Shown here piece after piece: positions 18,160 to 27,531 of a stretch of DNA of 64,000 bases; positions within the stretch are counted from its first letter, which is position 1; every line of letters starts with the position of its first letter. Position numbers and translations under genes: made by a program. The notes beneath the pieces are model-generated. The model was not told the DNA's origin. It made no database searches and worked only from the letters and a program-made list of their open reading frames with translations. Origin of the DNA: Parabacteroides sp. PM6-13 (GTDB taxonomy: Bacteria; Bacteroidota; Bacteroidia; Bacteroidales; Tannerellaceae); the NCBI RefSeq assembly GCF_029892605.1, contig NZ_JARXWF010000003.1, positions 248,001-312,000 of the forward strand, in the 5' to 3' direction.

Positions 18160-18176
18160 TTGGCATATCCTTTGCT
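18160..18176 (+). promoter_or_regulatory. Sigma-54 (-24/-12) promoter
   Basis: TTGGCATATCCTTTGCT fits the consensus TTGGCAnnnnnnTTGCT, with the GG (18162-18163) and GC (18174-18175) exactly 12 bases apart. Transcription would begin near 18187, about 18 bases before the tolC-like start codon. No TAnnTTTG element is seen here. Confidence 0.82.
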
Positions 18177-18204
18177 TATTAGTTGATAGAAAAATAATGG
18201 AACA

Positions 18205-19539
18205 ATGAAAAAGATCTTACTTACATTCATTTTAGCTGTACTTCTTTCTTCCCTATTGAAAGCGCAGGAGCAGCTGTGGACCATGGAGGCCTGTATGCAA
18301 TATGCCGTTGAATATAGTCCGGCAGTGAAACAAAAAGAGTATCAGGAAGACACCTATAAGGCAGAATATACCTCGGCGATAGGCAATTTCTTTCCTTCCT
18401 TAGATGGATCGGTTGGGGCGGAGTATAATTTTGGTCGTGGGATCGACCCGGAGACCAATATGTACACCAATACCACCTCTTTCTATAATTCCTATCGAAT
18501 CAATGCCAATATGCCTTTGTTTAGCGGGGGACAATTGGTGAATACCTGGCGACTCTCCAAGGTGAATCGCCAAATAGGTATGAATGATGTGCAGAAGGCG
18601 AAAGATGACCTGGCGTTGAAGGTGATGGTGGCTTTTGTTGATGTAGTCTATTATCAAGGCACCAAGCGATATGCAGGTGAGAAGCTGGAGGAGAGCAAAG
18701 CGACGCTTTATAAATCCGAACGCATGAACGAACTGGGTCTGAAGAGCAAAGCGGATCTCGCTTTGGTGGAAGCCCAAGTGGCGGAAGATGATTATAACCT
18801 CACTCGTCAGGAGAATCTGTATAATCAGGCGATGGCCAGCCTGAAGGAATTAATGAATTATCCGCAAGAGGATCTGTTAGCGGTAGATACGGCGGTCGCA
18901 ACGGTCGATTATCTATTACCCACTGAATCGGTAGCCGATATATATACACTGGCCAGCGAAGCCAATCCAACGGCTCTGCAGGCAGAATATCAGGTGCGGG
19001 CTGCCAAAATGAATCATCTGATACAGAAAGGACGTTTCTTCCCGACGATCTCTTTGTATGCCGGGGTGAACACCACCTATTTTGAGCAGTTGAATAGCGA
19101 TCGGGAGACCACACCGTTTAAGGATCAGTTTAAGAACAACCGGGGAGAATGGGTTGGCGTAAGCCTTTCTATCCCGCTGTTCAGTCGCTTGAACCGTTTG
19201 ACCGATGCCCGTCGTGCGAAGAACAACCTGCGCATTGCCGCCGAACAGCAGACCGAGGTGTTGCGCCAACTGCAGACCGCTATTGAAAAAGCGGTATTGG
19301 ACCGGGAAGGATATGCCAAAGAGACCTTTCAGATGGAGAAGAAACAGGCGGCAGACGCTATCGCCTATCAGCAAACGTTGCGCAAATATGAAGAGGGTCT
19401 GATGAGTCCTATCGAGTTGCAAACCAGCGCGAACGCGCTCTTGATGTCGCGAGCTAATCTCTTGCAACGCAAATTGTTGTATCTCTTGAAGTGCAAGGAG
19501 GTTGATTATTATAAAGGAGTTCCACTAATTGATAATTGA
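18205..19539 (+). CDS. TolC-family outer membrane efflux protein
   Basis: Outer membrane channel of the TolC superfamily, 444 residues, usual length, with a signal peptide (ILLTFILAVLLSSLLKAQ). Two repeats of long amphipathic helices flank beta strands; typical motifs are LWTMEACMQYAVEYSPAVKQ at the start, a PSLDGSVGAEYNFG strand and a second helical half near 250-430. It should form the exit duct for the membrane-fusion protein and permease encoded next. First gene after the sigma-54 promoter. Its last codons lie inside the left arm of a perfect inverted repeat (19529-19550 with 19576-19597). Confidence 0.94.
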   Translation: MKKILLTFILAVLLSSLLKAQEQLWTMEACMQYAVEYSPAVKQKEYQEDTYKAEYTSAIGNFFPSLDGSVGAEYNFGRGIDPETNMYTNTTSFYNSYRINANMPLFSGGQLVNTWRLSKVNRQIGMNDVQKAKDDLALKVMVAFVDVVYYQGTKRYAGEKLEESKATLYKSERMNELGLKSKADLALVEAQVAEDDYNLTRQENLYNQAMASLKELMNYPQEDLLAVDTAVATVDYLLPTESVADIYTLASEANPTALQAEYQVRAAKMNHLIQKGRFFPTISLYAGVNTTYFEQLNSDRETTPFKDQFKNNRGEWVGVSLSIPLFSRLNRLTDARRAKNNLRIAAEQQTEVLRQLQTAIEKAVLDREGYAKETFQMEKKQAADAIAYQQTLRKYEEGLMSPIELQTSANALLMSRANLLQRKLLYLLKCKEVDYYKGVPLIDN

Positions 19540-19597
19540 TAGTTGATAATGGATAATGTTTCCTATCAATTCTCAATTATCAACTATCAATTATCAA
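19529..19597. repeat. Perfect 22-bp inverted repeat at the tolC / fusion-protein junction
   Basis: The arm 19529-19550 (built from TTGATAATTGATAG) is exactly complementary to 19576-19597, with a 25-base loop. The stop codon of the efflux gene (19537-19539) sits inside the left arm. The sequence is AT-rich with no T run after the stem, so it is more likely a processing or stability hairpin than a terminator. Confidence 0.8.
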
Positions 19598-19619
19598 CTG
19601 TCAATTAAATTACAAAGCC

Positions 19620-20870
19620 ATGGATATAAAATTAGAAAAGAAAAAAGGAATACAGAAGAAGCATATCCCTTATATAATGGGAGGCGTTGTTGTTCTTCTT
19701 TTACTGGGTTGGATCATCTTTGGAGATCACTCTTCCACTTTGCGTGTCGACGCAAGAGGCGTTAGCGTAGGAAATGTAACCCGCGATATGTTTAATGACT
19801 TCGTACGTGTCGACGGGCAGGTGCAGCCTATCACGGTGGTGCAGCTTAGCCCGCAGGAGGGTGGAATCGTTGAAGAGCGAGTGGTAGAAGAGGGCAGTCA
19901 GGTGCGGAAAGGGGATGTGATCGTCCGTCTTTCGAATTCCAGCCTGGAATTGTCGATCCTTACCTCAGAAGCTAATCTGACGGAACAGATGAATATCCTG
20001 CGTAATACGCAGATCACCATGCAACAGCAAAAACTGGATAACGAAAATACCAAGTTGCAGACCGACCTGGAGATGGCTCGCTCCAAACGTACCTTCCAAC
20101 AATATGAGAACCTGTATGCCGAAGAGTTGATCTCGCGTGAAGAGTATCTGAAGGCAAAAGAGGATTTTGAATTTTCAGAACGGAAGAACAAACTGATCAC
20201 CGAACGTATCCTGCAGGATTCGATCTACCGCTCGTTGCAACTCGATCAGATGGAGGAGAACGTCGAGAGTATGCAAGAGAATATGCGCCTGATCCGCCAG
20301 CGGAGGGAGAACTTGAATGTACGTTCGCAGATCGATGGCGAACTGGGATTGTTGAATGTGGTGCTTGGGCAGAACATCTCCGCCGGACAGATGATTGGAC
20401 AGATCAACGACCTGTCGGATTATAAAGTAGAAGCCATGATTGATGAACATTATATCGACCGGGTACGTGCCGGTTTGAATGCGACGTTTGAGCGTCAGGG
20501 CAAAAGCTTCGGTCTGACTATCCGCCGTGTATTCCCGGAAGTGCGCGAAGGTAAATTCCGTACCGAGTTTCTGTTTGTCGGCGAACGTCCGGATAATATC
20601 CGCAGCGGGCAGACCTATTATATCAACTTGGAACTGGGACAGCCTACCGAAAGCGTGATCATTCCGAAAGGCACCTTCTTCCAGCATACAGGAGGCAGTT
20701 GGATATTTGTATTGGATAAAGAGGGTAAAAAGGCCCATCGCCGCCAGATCCGTATCGGCCGTCAGAATCCGCAGTATTACGAGGTATTGGAAGGATTGGA
20801 ACCGGGTGAGCGTGTGATCGTTTCCAGCTATGAGAGCTATAAGAACAATGAGGTGTTGATTTTGGAGTAA
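19620..20870 (+). CDS. Periplasmic membrane-fusion (HlyD-family) protein
   Basis: Adaptor of a tripartite efflux system, 416 residues. A single N-terminal membrane anchor (about 17-35, YIMGGVVVLLLLGWIIFG) is followed by a lipoyl/barrel-sandwich half (VDGQVQPITVVQLSP), a long coiled-coil hairpin (about 105-230), the second lipoyl half and a beta-barrel region (about 250-330, ending with TESVIIPKGTFF). It would bridge the inner-membrane permease at 20939 and the TolC-like channel at 18205. The start is preceded by an AT-rich spacer; gene order with both partners supports one operon. Confidence 0.93.
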   Translation: MDIKLEKKKGIQKKHIPYIMGGVVVLLLLGWIIFGDHSSTLRVDARGVSVGNVTRDMFNDFVRVDGQVQPITVVQLSPQEGGIVEERVVEEGSQVRKGDVIVRLSNSSLELSILTSEANLTEQMNILRNTQITMQQQKLDNENTKLQTDLEMARSKRTFQQYENLYAEELISREEYLKAKEDFEFSERKNKLITERILQDSIYRSLQLDQMEENVESMQENMRLIRQRRENLNVRSQIDGELGLLNVVLGQNISAGQMIGQINDLSDYKVEAMIDEHYIDRVRAGLNATFERQGKSFGLTIRRVFPEVREGKFRTEFLFVGERPDNIRSGQTYYINLELGQPTESVIIPKGTFFQHTGGSWIFVLDKEGKKAHRRQIRIGRQNPQYYEVLEGLEPGERVIVSSYESYKNNEVLILE

Positions 20871-20938
20871 GTAGGAGAAAGTCCTTAAAGTCCTTAATGA
20901 CCTAAAAGTCCATAGTAAAAAACTAAAAAACAAGAAAA

Positions 20939-23311
20939 ATGGAAAATCTACTAATCATATTTCGTTCCCTTTTCAAAAAAGGACGTAACAACCTGATAAA
21001 GATATTATCTCTGGGCGTAGGGTTGGCCGTTGGCCTGGTGTTAATCGCAAAAGTCTATTTTGATCAGTCATTTGATAATTTCTTCCCCGAGACGGATCAG
21101 GTTTATCAAGTACAGATGAATTTCAAAATGGGCGATGCCGATCCGTCCGAATCGAACCATACGAGTGGCGGGCTTGCTATCGGATTTCGGGAAGACATAT
21201 TGGAGACGATGTCTGCTTCGCGCTTTACCGTCTTAAATAATGGAGAACATTTCTATACCACCGATGGTGAAAAGTATCGTTCCGATATCATCATGGCCGA
21301 CTCTTGCTGGTTTGATATATTTCCTCGCAAGATGCTGGTAGGCAATCCCCGGGAGGTGCTCGCGCGTCCGATGTATGTGTTGATATCCGATGAGATAGCC
21401 GAACGGCTCGGTGGGGCATCCGTGGCGGTGGGGCAAACGATCTGGATCGATGGGAATAAAGGAAAGAACCTGACGATCGGTGGAGTGTTTGAGCGTTTGC
21501 CTTACAATACGCACCTACGCTATGATATGATTATCTCTATGGAATCCATCTCCAAGTTTATGTGGGATGGCACGGAGAACTGGTTGGGTAATGAGCGCTA
21601 TACGACGTATGTGAAGCTTCGTCCCGGTACTTCGATGGAGCGTGTCGAAGAAGAGATCGATGATATGAAGAATAAACGTCTGCCGATGGAAGAGATCAAA
21701 AAGGTGGGCTTGGAATTGAACTACCTGTTAGTGCCCTTGCATGATATCTATTCCGGAAGTAAAGAGGTGAAGCAGATGTCCTGGTTGCTTGGTTTGTTGG
21801 CTTTCGCTCTTTTGGCAACGGCGATATTGAACTATGTGTTGATTGTGATCTCCTCTTTGGTGAGCCGTTCGAAAGAGATGGCTGTCCATAAATGCTATGG
21901 CGCATCTGAACCCAATATCCTTAAGCGAATGTTGGTAGAGACCTGTGTGGATCTGTTTGCCTCTCTCTTGTTGGCTGCTGTGTTGATCTTTGTTTTCCAG
22001 GGCAACATAAAGTCGTTGTTGAATCAGGAAATCAGCGTGTTGTTTAACGCGCAGAGCCTATGGGTGTTGGCGGGTGTGTGCGTCGTGGTATTCCTTGTCT
22101 CCGGACTCTTGCCTGGCTATCTGTTCTCGCGCATACCGGTAGCTGCTGCCTTCCGCAATTATAGTGAGAACCGTCGTTTCTGGAAGCTGGGACTGTTGTT
22201 TGTAGAGTTTATCGCTGCCGGATTCTTTGCGGTATTATTGTTGGTGATCGTTCGTCAATATAACTTTATGGTGAATGACGATACGGGATACAATGCCGAT
22301 CAGATTGCCTATTGCGAGCTGTCGGGCGTGAATCGTGAGTTGCGTCAGAAGGCGCTTGATGAGGTGGGTCGTTTGGCTGAAGTGGCCGAAGTGAGCTCCG
22401 CATCCTCTCTATTGTTCTATGGAGCGTCGGGCAATAATATCGCTTTGCCGGACAATGATACTGATATGTTTAATGTAGCAGACCTTTATTTTGTAGGGAA
22501 TAACTATTTTGACATGATGCAGATTCCTATTATCGAAGGACGTCTGTTCCGTGAACATGGAGCTGCCAATGAGGTGATGGTGAGCCGTAGCTTTGCCAAT
22601 AAGATACTGGCATACGTTGATTGGACCGATGGTGTCATAGGGAAAGAAATCCTGATTAGCGAGCATAGCGAAGAGGGTGGAACCTTTACCATTTGCGGCG
22701 TATATGAAAACATTCGTATTGGCGCGATCGGTATGGAAGACACACGGCCGAGTATTATGTTTAGCGCAACCACTCCAGCCAATTATATGCAGATCAAATT
22801 TCATCAACTGACAGCCGAGAGTATGAAGGCGGTGGAAGATCTGTTGGTTCGTTTATTGCCCGACAAAGATATTCAGCTCTATTCTTACGAAGCAGAACTG
22901 TTGAATCGTTACAGTGACTCCAAGCGTTTTCGTGATCAGGTGTTGATCGGTGGATTGATTACGCTGATTATCTGTCTGATCGGTCTCTTGGGCTACACCA
23001 GTGACGAGATGAACCGTCGTCGTAAAGAAACAGCAATCCGCAAGGTAAACGGAGCCACTATCATGGATATCCTTCGTCTGTTTGTTACGGATATATCGCG
23101 TATTGCCTTGCCAGCCCTGATCATAGGGGGGATGGGAGCTGCTTTAGTCGCGAGCCGCTGGATGCAACAATTCCCGCAAAAAGCCGATGTCTCTATCCTT
23201 ACCTATCTTTGCTGTGGCGTGGTGGTGTTCCTGATTATTCTTTGCGCAGTTGCCATAAAGAGCTTCAAAGCCGCTGTCGATAATCCGGCAGAAAGCGTGA
23301 AGAGCGAATAG
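20939..23311 (+). CDS. MacB/FtsX-type ABC transporter permease
   Basis: Inner membrane permease of the FtsX/MacB superfamily, 790 residues. The pattern is one N-terminal span (about 18-42), a periplasmic MacB_PCD-like domain, a group of three spans (about 280-400), a span near 420, a second periplasmic domain, and three C-terminal spans (about 670-780). The ABC motifs (Walker A, signature LSGGQ) are absent, so the ATPase must be encoded elsewhere. These proteins usually act as mechanotransmission exporters of lipoproteins, peptides or drugs. Third and last gene of the sigma-54 operon, followed by a strong bidirectional terminator. Confidence 0.92.
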   Translation: MENLLIIFRSLFKKGRNNLIKILSLGVGLAVGLVLIAKVYFDQSFDNFFPETDQVYQVQMNFKMGDADPSESNHTSGGLAIGFREDILETMSASRFTVLNNGEHFYTTDGEKYRSDIIMADSCWFDIFPRKMLVGNPREVLARPMYVLISDEIAERLGGASVAVGQTIWIDGNKGKNLTIGGVFERLPYNTHLRYDMIISMESISKFMWDGTENWLGNERYTTYVKLRPGTSMERVEEEIDDMKNKRLPMEEIKKVGLELNYLLVPLHDIYSGSKEVKQMSWLLGLLAFALLATAILNYVLIVISSLVSRSKEMAVHKCYGASEPNILKRMLVETCVDLFASLLLAAVLIFVFQGNIKSLLNQEISVLFNAQSLWVLAGVCVVVFLVSGLLPGYLFSRIPVAAAFRNYSENRRFWKLGLLFVEFIAAGFFAVLLLVIVRQYNFMVNDDTGYNADQIAYCELSGVNRELRQKALDEVGRLAEVAEVSSASSLLFYGASGNNIALPDNDTDMFNVADLYFVGNNYFDMMQIPIIEGRLFREHGAANEVMVSRSFANKILAYVDWTDGVIGKEILISEHSEEGGTFTICGVYENIRIGAIGMEDTRPSIMFSATTPANYMQIKFHQLTAESMKAVEDLLVRLLPDKDIQLYSYEAELLNRYSDSKRFRDQVLIGGLITLIICLIGLLGYTSDEMNRRRKETAIRKVNGATIMDILRLFVTDISRIALPALIIGGMGAALVASRWMQQFPQKADVSILTYLCCGVVVFLIILCAVAIKSFKAAVDNPAESVKSE

Positions 23312-23336
23312 GAAATAGTTGAGCGTTCATAAAAAA

Positions 23337-23371
23337 AGTAGCCCCGAAAGAATCTCTCTCTCGGGGCTACT
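23337..23371. terminator. Bidirectional hairpin terminator
   Basis: AGTAGCCCCGA (23337-23347) pairs perfectly with TCGGGGCTACT (23361-23371), with CTTTTT after it on the plus strand and a run of A before it, so it can end both the permease operon and the convergent DJ-1 transcript. Confidence 0.88.
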
Positions 23372-23395
23372 CTTTTTATGTGATGGCGATCTCTT

Positions 23396-23944
23396 TTAGG
23401 CTAATAGCAATCCGGCGGCGACCTCTTCGGCAACGGCTTGGCCGCGAAGTGCTTCAACAATGGCTAAACCGAAGTTAAACACCAATCCGGGACCACGTCC
23501 TGTGATGACATGTCCGTCCGTTTCCACCGCAGCATCGCTGACAATGGCTCCGGTCAGTGCCGATTCAAAACTGGGATAGCAGGTGGCGCGGCGCCCTTTC
23601 AATAGGCCTAATCCCCCTAACACCAAGGGAGCGGCACAGATAGCAGCTACGATTTTGCCTTTTTGATCTTGCGCGACAAGCTGCTCTTTCAAGGGCTCGA
23701 AAGCATTCAAGTTATTGCTGCCGGGCATTCCACCGGGTAATATTAAAGCATCTGCGGCCGATAGATCCGCCTCTTCATATAACAGATCGGCTACAACACC
23801 CAAACCGTGTGCACCCTCTACCATGCGTTCTCCTGTGATCGATACAACGGTTGTTTCAATACCACCGCGTCGTAAGACGTCGATTGTTCCAACGGCTTCC
23901 GTCTCTTCGAAACCGGTTGCTAAGAATACAAAGGCTGTTTTCAT
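23396..23944 (-). CDS. DJ-1/PfpI (YajL-like) family protein
   Basis: Cytoplasmic protein of the DJ-1/ThiJ/PfpI superfamily, 182 residues, the normal length for YajL-like members. The nucleophilic-elbow cysteine is C103 in AAICAAPLVLG, and the conserved acid is E15 or E16 in ATGFEETEAVG. Related proteins act in stress defence or glyoxal handling, with the true reaction still debated. It follows the tonB-like gene by 33 bases and is probably the last gene of the pdxJ-exbB-exbD-tonB operon. Confidence 0.92.
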   Translation of the reverse strand: MKTAFVFLATGFEETEAVGTIDVLRRGGIETTVVSITGERMVEGAHGLGVVADLLYEEADLSAADALILPGGMPGSNNLNAFEPLKEQLVAQDQKGKIVAAICAAPLVLGGLGLLKGRRATCYPSFESALTGAIVSDAAVETDGHVITGRGPGLVFNFGLAIVEALRGQAVAEEVAAGLLLA

Positions 23945-23977
23945 ATACTTTTGTTTTTATGGTTGGTTATTCGCGTT

Positions 23978-24811
23978 TTAATTCAAATTGTATTTGTAGG
24001 TGATCGTTCCGCTTTGGTTGTCTAACCCTTGAATCGCGTTAAACTTCGTGCGTCGTGCCGCTTCTATAGCACTCTGGCGTATGGAGGCATTTTCAATCGT
24101 TGTACCTTTGCCTGTGCGGGCATCGATCACATTGCCTCGCGGATCTACCACAATATCGATCACGATCTTCCCTTCCACATTGGCGTTGTAGGAGGGGCGT
24201 TGCAGACCTCCTGCGCCGATGGAACGCCCTTTCAGATCGAAGCTCCCCCAGCCGCCGACGCCTTCATTGGCGCCCTGATCGCTGTTGCCGAATGGATTTC
24301 CCTGGTTACCCGTTCCTGTCGCGGCATTGCCCTGGCTGGTACCTTCCGTACTGCCCATACCGAAAGCGCCGGATATGCGGTTGCTGATCTCCTCTTCCTT
24401 TTTGCGTTTCTCTTCAGCCAGGCGTTGGCGTTCGGCCTCTTCCCGGCGCAGTCGTTCTCGTTCTTCTGCTTCGCGGCGCTTGCGCTCCTCTTCTTTTTTG
24501 CGTTCCTCTTCCTGTTTGGCATTCAGGGCAATGCTCTCTTCCAGATCCTGCGTGATCAGCTCTTCTTGCTGACTCTGGCTGGGTGTAACGGGGGTAGGAG
24601 GGGGAATCACCGGCTCGGTTGGTGTTTCGCCGGTATAACGCGGCTCAAAGGTGCCTGCGGCCGTATTCAGATTACCGAAGTTGACCAGAATACCTTCCTC
24701 TTCTTGCGGTATAACTGTTTTGAGCACCGTAAACCAAAGAATAAGAAACACAATCAGGTGAAACACCAATGTGCCGATCAAGCTATATGTGTTCTCTTTT
24801 GTCAATTTCAT
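23978..24811 (-). CDS. TonB-family energy transducer
   Basis: 277-residue TonB-like protein. One N-terminal span (about 11-32, LIGTLVFHLIVFLILWFTVL), then a proline-rich part (VIPPPTPVTPSQSQQ), a strongly charged coiled coil of Glu, Lys and Arg (about 95-145), a glycine/asparagine-rich linker and a C-terminal TonB domain (about 205-277, GKIVIDIVVDPRGNVIDA). It transmits proton-motive energy from the ExbB/ExbD motor to outer membrane receptors, which in this phylum include SusC transporters. It begins 6 bases after the exbD stop. Confidence 0.92.
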   Translation of the reverse strand: MKLTKENTYSLIGTLVFHLIVFLILWFTVLKTVIPQEEEGILVNFGNLNTAAGTFEPRYTGETPTEPVIPPPTPVTPSQSQQEELITQDLEESIALNAKQEEERKKEEERKRREAEERERLRREEAERQRLAEEKRKKEEEISNRISGAFGMGSTEGTSQGNAATGTGNQGNPFGNSDQGANEGVGGWGSFDLKGRSIGAGGLQRPSYNANVEGKIVIDIVVDPRGNVIDARTGKGTTIENASIRQSAIEAARRTKFNAIQGLDNQSGTITYKYNLN

Positions 24812-24817
24812 ATCCTT

Positions 24818-25228
24818 CTATCGTTGCGGGCGAGTAGCCAGCACCATTTTGAAGTTGTTTTCATTTGCGATATTCAATATCTTCACAATCTCCCGGTAAG
24901 GAACTGTTTCGTCGGCATAAAGGGCGACAAACATATCCGGCTCTGCCGTCTGACTCTCCTGCAGGAAAGGGGTGATCTCGTCGAAAGAGACCTGGCGTTC
25001 GCGTTGATTGCCCGCGGCTACGAAATAGTTTAGATTGGCATCGATCGTAACGCGTGTCAACGGTTTTGCCGCTGTCTGCTTTTGCGATTGAGGCAGGGTG
25101 ACTTTGATGGCGTTCGGAACGACTACCGTTGATGTGACCATGAAAAATATTAATAACAGAAAGATCACATCGGTCATCGATGCCATGCTAAAGTTTGCCT
25201 CTATTTTTGTTCTTCTTTTTAAAGCCAT
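24818..25228 (-). CDS. exbD: ExbD/TolR-family biopolymer transport protein
   Basis: 136 residues. One span near residues 16-38 with the proton-carrying aspartate (MTDVIFLLLIFFMVTS, D20), then a periplasmic domain ending in ILNIANENNFKMVLATRP. Works with the ExbB-like protein encoded just upstream as the inner membrane proton motor. The single-span layout and length match the family. Confidence 0.93.
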   Translation of the reverse strand: MALKRRTKIEANFSMASMTDVIFLLLIFFMVTSTVVVPNAIKVTLPQSQKQTAAKPLTRVTIDANLNYFVAAGNQRERQVSFDEITPFLQESQTAEPDMFVALYADETVPYREIVKILNIANENNFKMVLATRPQR

Positions 25229-25257
25229 AGTCTTTTAGTTGAAAGCATTCTTTCTGT

Positions 25258-25968
25258 TTAATTCGCCGGTTCATTCAATAAATCCAGGAATTCCATGGTG
25301 CTGGCTTCCATTTTATTCACCACGTTATCGACTTGTGATACCAGGTAGTTGTAGGCGAACAGGGCAATAATACCTACCACCAGACCTCCTACGGTAGTCA
25401 CCAAGGCTTCGTAGATCCCTCCCGAAAGGAGTGTCACGTCAACATTTGTCCCGGCATTGGCCATGTCGAAGAAAGCGCGTACCATCCCGGTAACCGTACC
25501 CAGGAATCCTAACATCGGAGCGCCTGCCGCCGTTGTTGCGATAAGCGGGAATCCTTTCTCGAGCTTGGCTACCTCCAGGTTGCCCACATTTTCGATCGCC
25601 ACCATCACATCGTTCATCGGACGCCCCAAGCGGGAGATACCCTTCTCGATCATACGTGCCGATGGAGTATCTGTGGTGCGGCAGAGGTTTAACGCGGAAT
25701 CTATTTTTCCATCATGGATATAATCTTTGATGCGGTTCATAAAGCTTTCATCTTCTTTCCCGGCCTTACGGATCACAAGCAGACGCTGAATAAAGATATA
25801 GATCGCCAATAGCGAGAGAGCTAACAGGACAATCATAATCCAACCTCCCTTAAAGGCCAGGTCTATTATATTTATTTCTGCTTCGGTCGGAACGGCTATG
25901 TCCGTAAACTCCGGCAATTGTTCTGCCGCCTGTTGCCCTAAGGCTTGTAATGCAAATAACATACTCAT
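25258..25968 (-). CDS. exbB: ExbB/MotA/TolQ-family proton channel protein
   Basis: 236 residues with three membrane spans (about 38-60, 145-170 and 190-215). The family signature lies in the second and third spans (TTAAGAPMLGFLGTVTGM and GGIYEALVTTVGGLVVG). It forms the pentameric stator around the ExbD-like helix. It lies 39 bases after pdxJ; the arrangement pdxJ-exbB-exbD-tonB is common in Bacteroidales. Confidence 0.94.
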   Translation of the reverse strand: MSMLFALQALGQQAAEQLPEFTDIAVPTEAEINIIDLAFKGGWIMIVLLALSLLAIYIFIQRLLVIRKAGKEDESFMNRIKDYIHDGKIDSALNLCRTTDTPSARMIEKGISRLGRPMNDVMVAIENVGNLEVAKLEKGFPLIATTAAGAPMLGFLGTVTGMVRAFFDMANAGTNVDVTLLSGGIYEALVTTVGGLVVGIIALFAYNYLVSQVDNVVNKMEASTMEFLDLLNEPAN

Positions 25969-26007
25969 TGTTCAGCTTTCTTATTTGATTGTTTTTATAA
26001 TGATCGA

Positions 26008-26733
26008 TTACTTGAGGTTATTCCCTAATTGTTTCCGGTATAATGTGATTGTCTCTTTGAGTCCGAAATACAAAGCGTCGCATATCAAGGCATGCCCGAT
26101 AGACACCTCTTCCAGCCAGGGGATCTGCTCGTGGAAGTAGCGTAGGTTCTCCAGGCTCAGGTCATGACCGGCATTCAGTCCCATGCCTAACTCTTTCACC
26201 AGCTTGGCGGCCTCCACAAAAGGGGCTACGGCTTTCTCCCTGTTTTCCGCATACTGCGCGGCATATGGCTCCGTATAAAGCTCAACCCTGTCAGTCCCTG
26301 TCTTAGCCGCCCATTCCATGTTTTTCAGATCCGTGCCGATAAAGATAGAGGTGCGGATGCCTTTCTCCGTAAACTGATCGACCAATTCGCTCAATAGATC
26401 GAAATTGGTTTTCGCATCCCAACCGGCATTCGACGTAATAGCATCCGGCGCATCCGGCACAAGGGTGACCTGTGTCGGCTTTACTTTTAATACAAGATCA
26501 ATAAACTCTTTGGTTGGATATCCTTCAATATTGAACTCGGTTTTAACAACCGGTTTTAAGGCATAGACATCACTGTAGCGTATGTGTCGCTCGTCTGGAC
26601 GAGGATGAACTGTAATCCCTTGGGCGCCGAACGCTTCACAGTCGATAGCTACCTTTACTATGTCCGGCATATTCCCGCCACGTGCGTTTCTGATCGTAGC
26701 AACTTTGTTTATGTTTACGCTTAAATTTGTCAT
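26008..26733 (-). CDS. pdxJ: Pyridoxine 5'-phosphate synthase PdxJ
   Basis: Last step of the DXP-dependent vitamin B6 pathway: condensation of 1-deoxyxylulose 5-phosphate with 3-amino-1-hydroxyacetone 1-phosphate to pyridoxine 5'-phosphate. A start at 26733 ([20 protein letters not shown], 241 residues) fits the family; the longer frame from 26796 adds 21 residues that match nothing. The TIM barrel shows [15 protein letters not shown] near the N-terminus and [13 protein letters not shown] near the C-terminus, both characteristic. Cytoplasmic. Divergent from the CBS-nadK pair and upstream of the exbB-exbD-tonB genes. Confidence 0.95.
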   Translation of the reverse strand: MTNLSVNINKVATIRNARGGNMPDIVKVAIDCEAFGAQGITVHPRPDERHIRYSDVYALKPVVKTEFNIEGYPTKEFIDLVLKVKPTQVTLVPDAPDAITSNAGWDAKTNFDLLSELVDQFTEKGIRTSIFIGTDLKNMEWAAKTGTDRVELYTEPYAAQYAENREKAVAPFVEAAKLVKELGMGLNAGHDLSLENLRYFHEQIPWLEEVSIGHALICDALYFGLKETITLYRKQLGNNLK

Positions 26734-26849
26734 TCTTTCAAGTAAAATCCTGTTTCTTTCATTACATTTGTGGCATATAAGATGCGCTTCGGCCATACTA
26801 ACACAAACGTAGTGACAAAAGTAGTAGTATTTGCTAAATAAACAGAATA

Positions 26850-27509
26850 ATGTTGTTGAAAGATTTCATAACAAAAGATATTCCCGTGTTAAAAAAGTCT
26901 GATAGTGCAGCTTATGCCCTTGCCTTGATGGATGATTGGAAAGTCAGACAATTGCCCCTGCTCGAAGGGAATATCTATCAGACGTTGATTTCCGAGAAAG
27001 ATCTGTTAATTCTACCTGACACCAAAGAAGAAATAGGAGACCCTGTTTTGTTTGCTCCCGCCATAGAGGAGAATGGGAATATCTATACCGCTTTGGCACT
27101 GATGGGGCGCTATGGCTTGTGTGTGTTGCCGGTGGTAAACCAGGAAGGCGTTTACCTCGGAGTGATTACCCGCGATAAACTGGTCGATGCCATGGCTGAG
27201 TTAAGCGGTGCTCACGTGTCGGGCAGTGTGATCACACTGGAACTACTGCCGCAGGATTATGTGCTTTCGGATATTGCACGCATCGTGGAGTCTAACAACG
27301 CGCATATCATCAACCTCTTATCGACAACAGACCCCAATACCGGTCGCATGCTGATCACGATCAAGATCGACCTGGATGATGCCTCCCCCGTTATCCGCAG
27401 CTTCGAACGCTTCAATTATACCATTCTCTATCACTTTATGGAACAGGGCATGGTGGATGATATCCTGCAGCAGCGGATGAACGAATTGCTTTACTATATG
27501 AATATGTAA
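26850..27509 (+). CDS. CBS-domain protein
   Basis: 219 residues. A pair of CBS motifs occupies residues 1-125 ([19 protein letters not shown] and [18 protein letters not shown]), typical of adenylate-sensing regulatory modules, followed by an ACT-like C-terminal part (about 135-219, [20 protein letters not shown]). No catalytic domain is present. It precedes nadK by 22 bases and is likely cotranscribed; a link to nucleotide balance is plausible but not shown by the sequence. Confidence 0.88.
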   Translation: MLLKDFITKDIPVLKKSDSAAYALALMDDWKVRQLPLLEGNIYQTLISEKDLLILPDTKEEIGDPVLFAPAIEENGNIYTALALMGRYGLCVLPVVNQEGVYLGVITRDKLVDAMAELSGAHVSGSVITLELLPQDYVLSDIARIVESNNAHIINLLSTTDPNTGRMLITIKIDLDDASPVIRSFERFNYTILYHFMEQGMVDDILQQRMNELLYYMNM

Positions 27510-27531
27510 CCCGCCCAAACACCACAATGCC

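Noticed and set aside
20871-20938. Short repeats of AAAGTCCTTA as a functional element
   Set aside because: Only two imperfect copies in a 68-base spacer; no symmetry or promoter beside them.
24029-25033. 334-residue plus-strand frame
   Set aside because: Antisense to tonB-like and exbD genes; low-complexity translation from the charged TonB linker.
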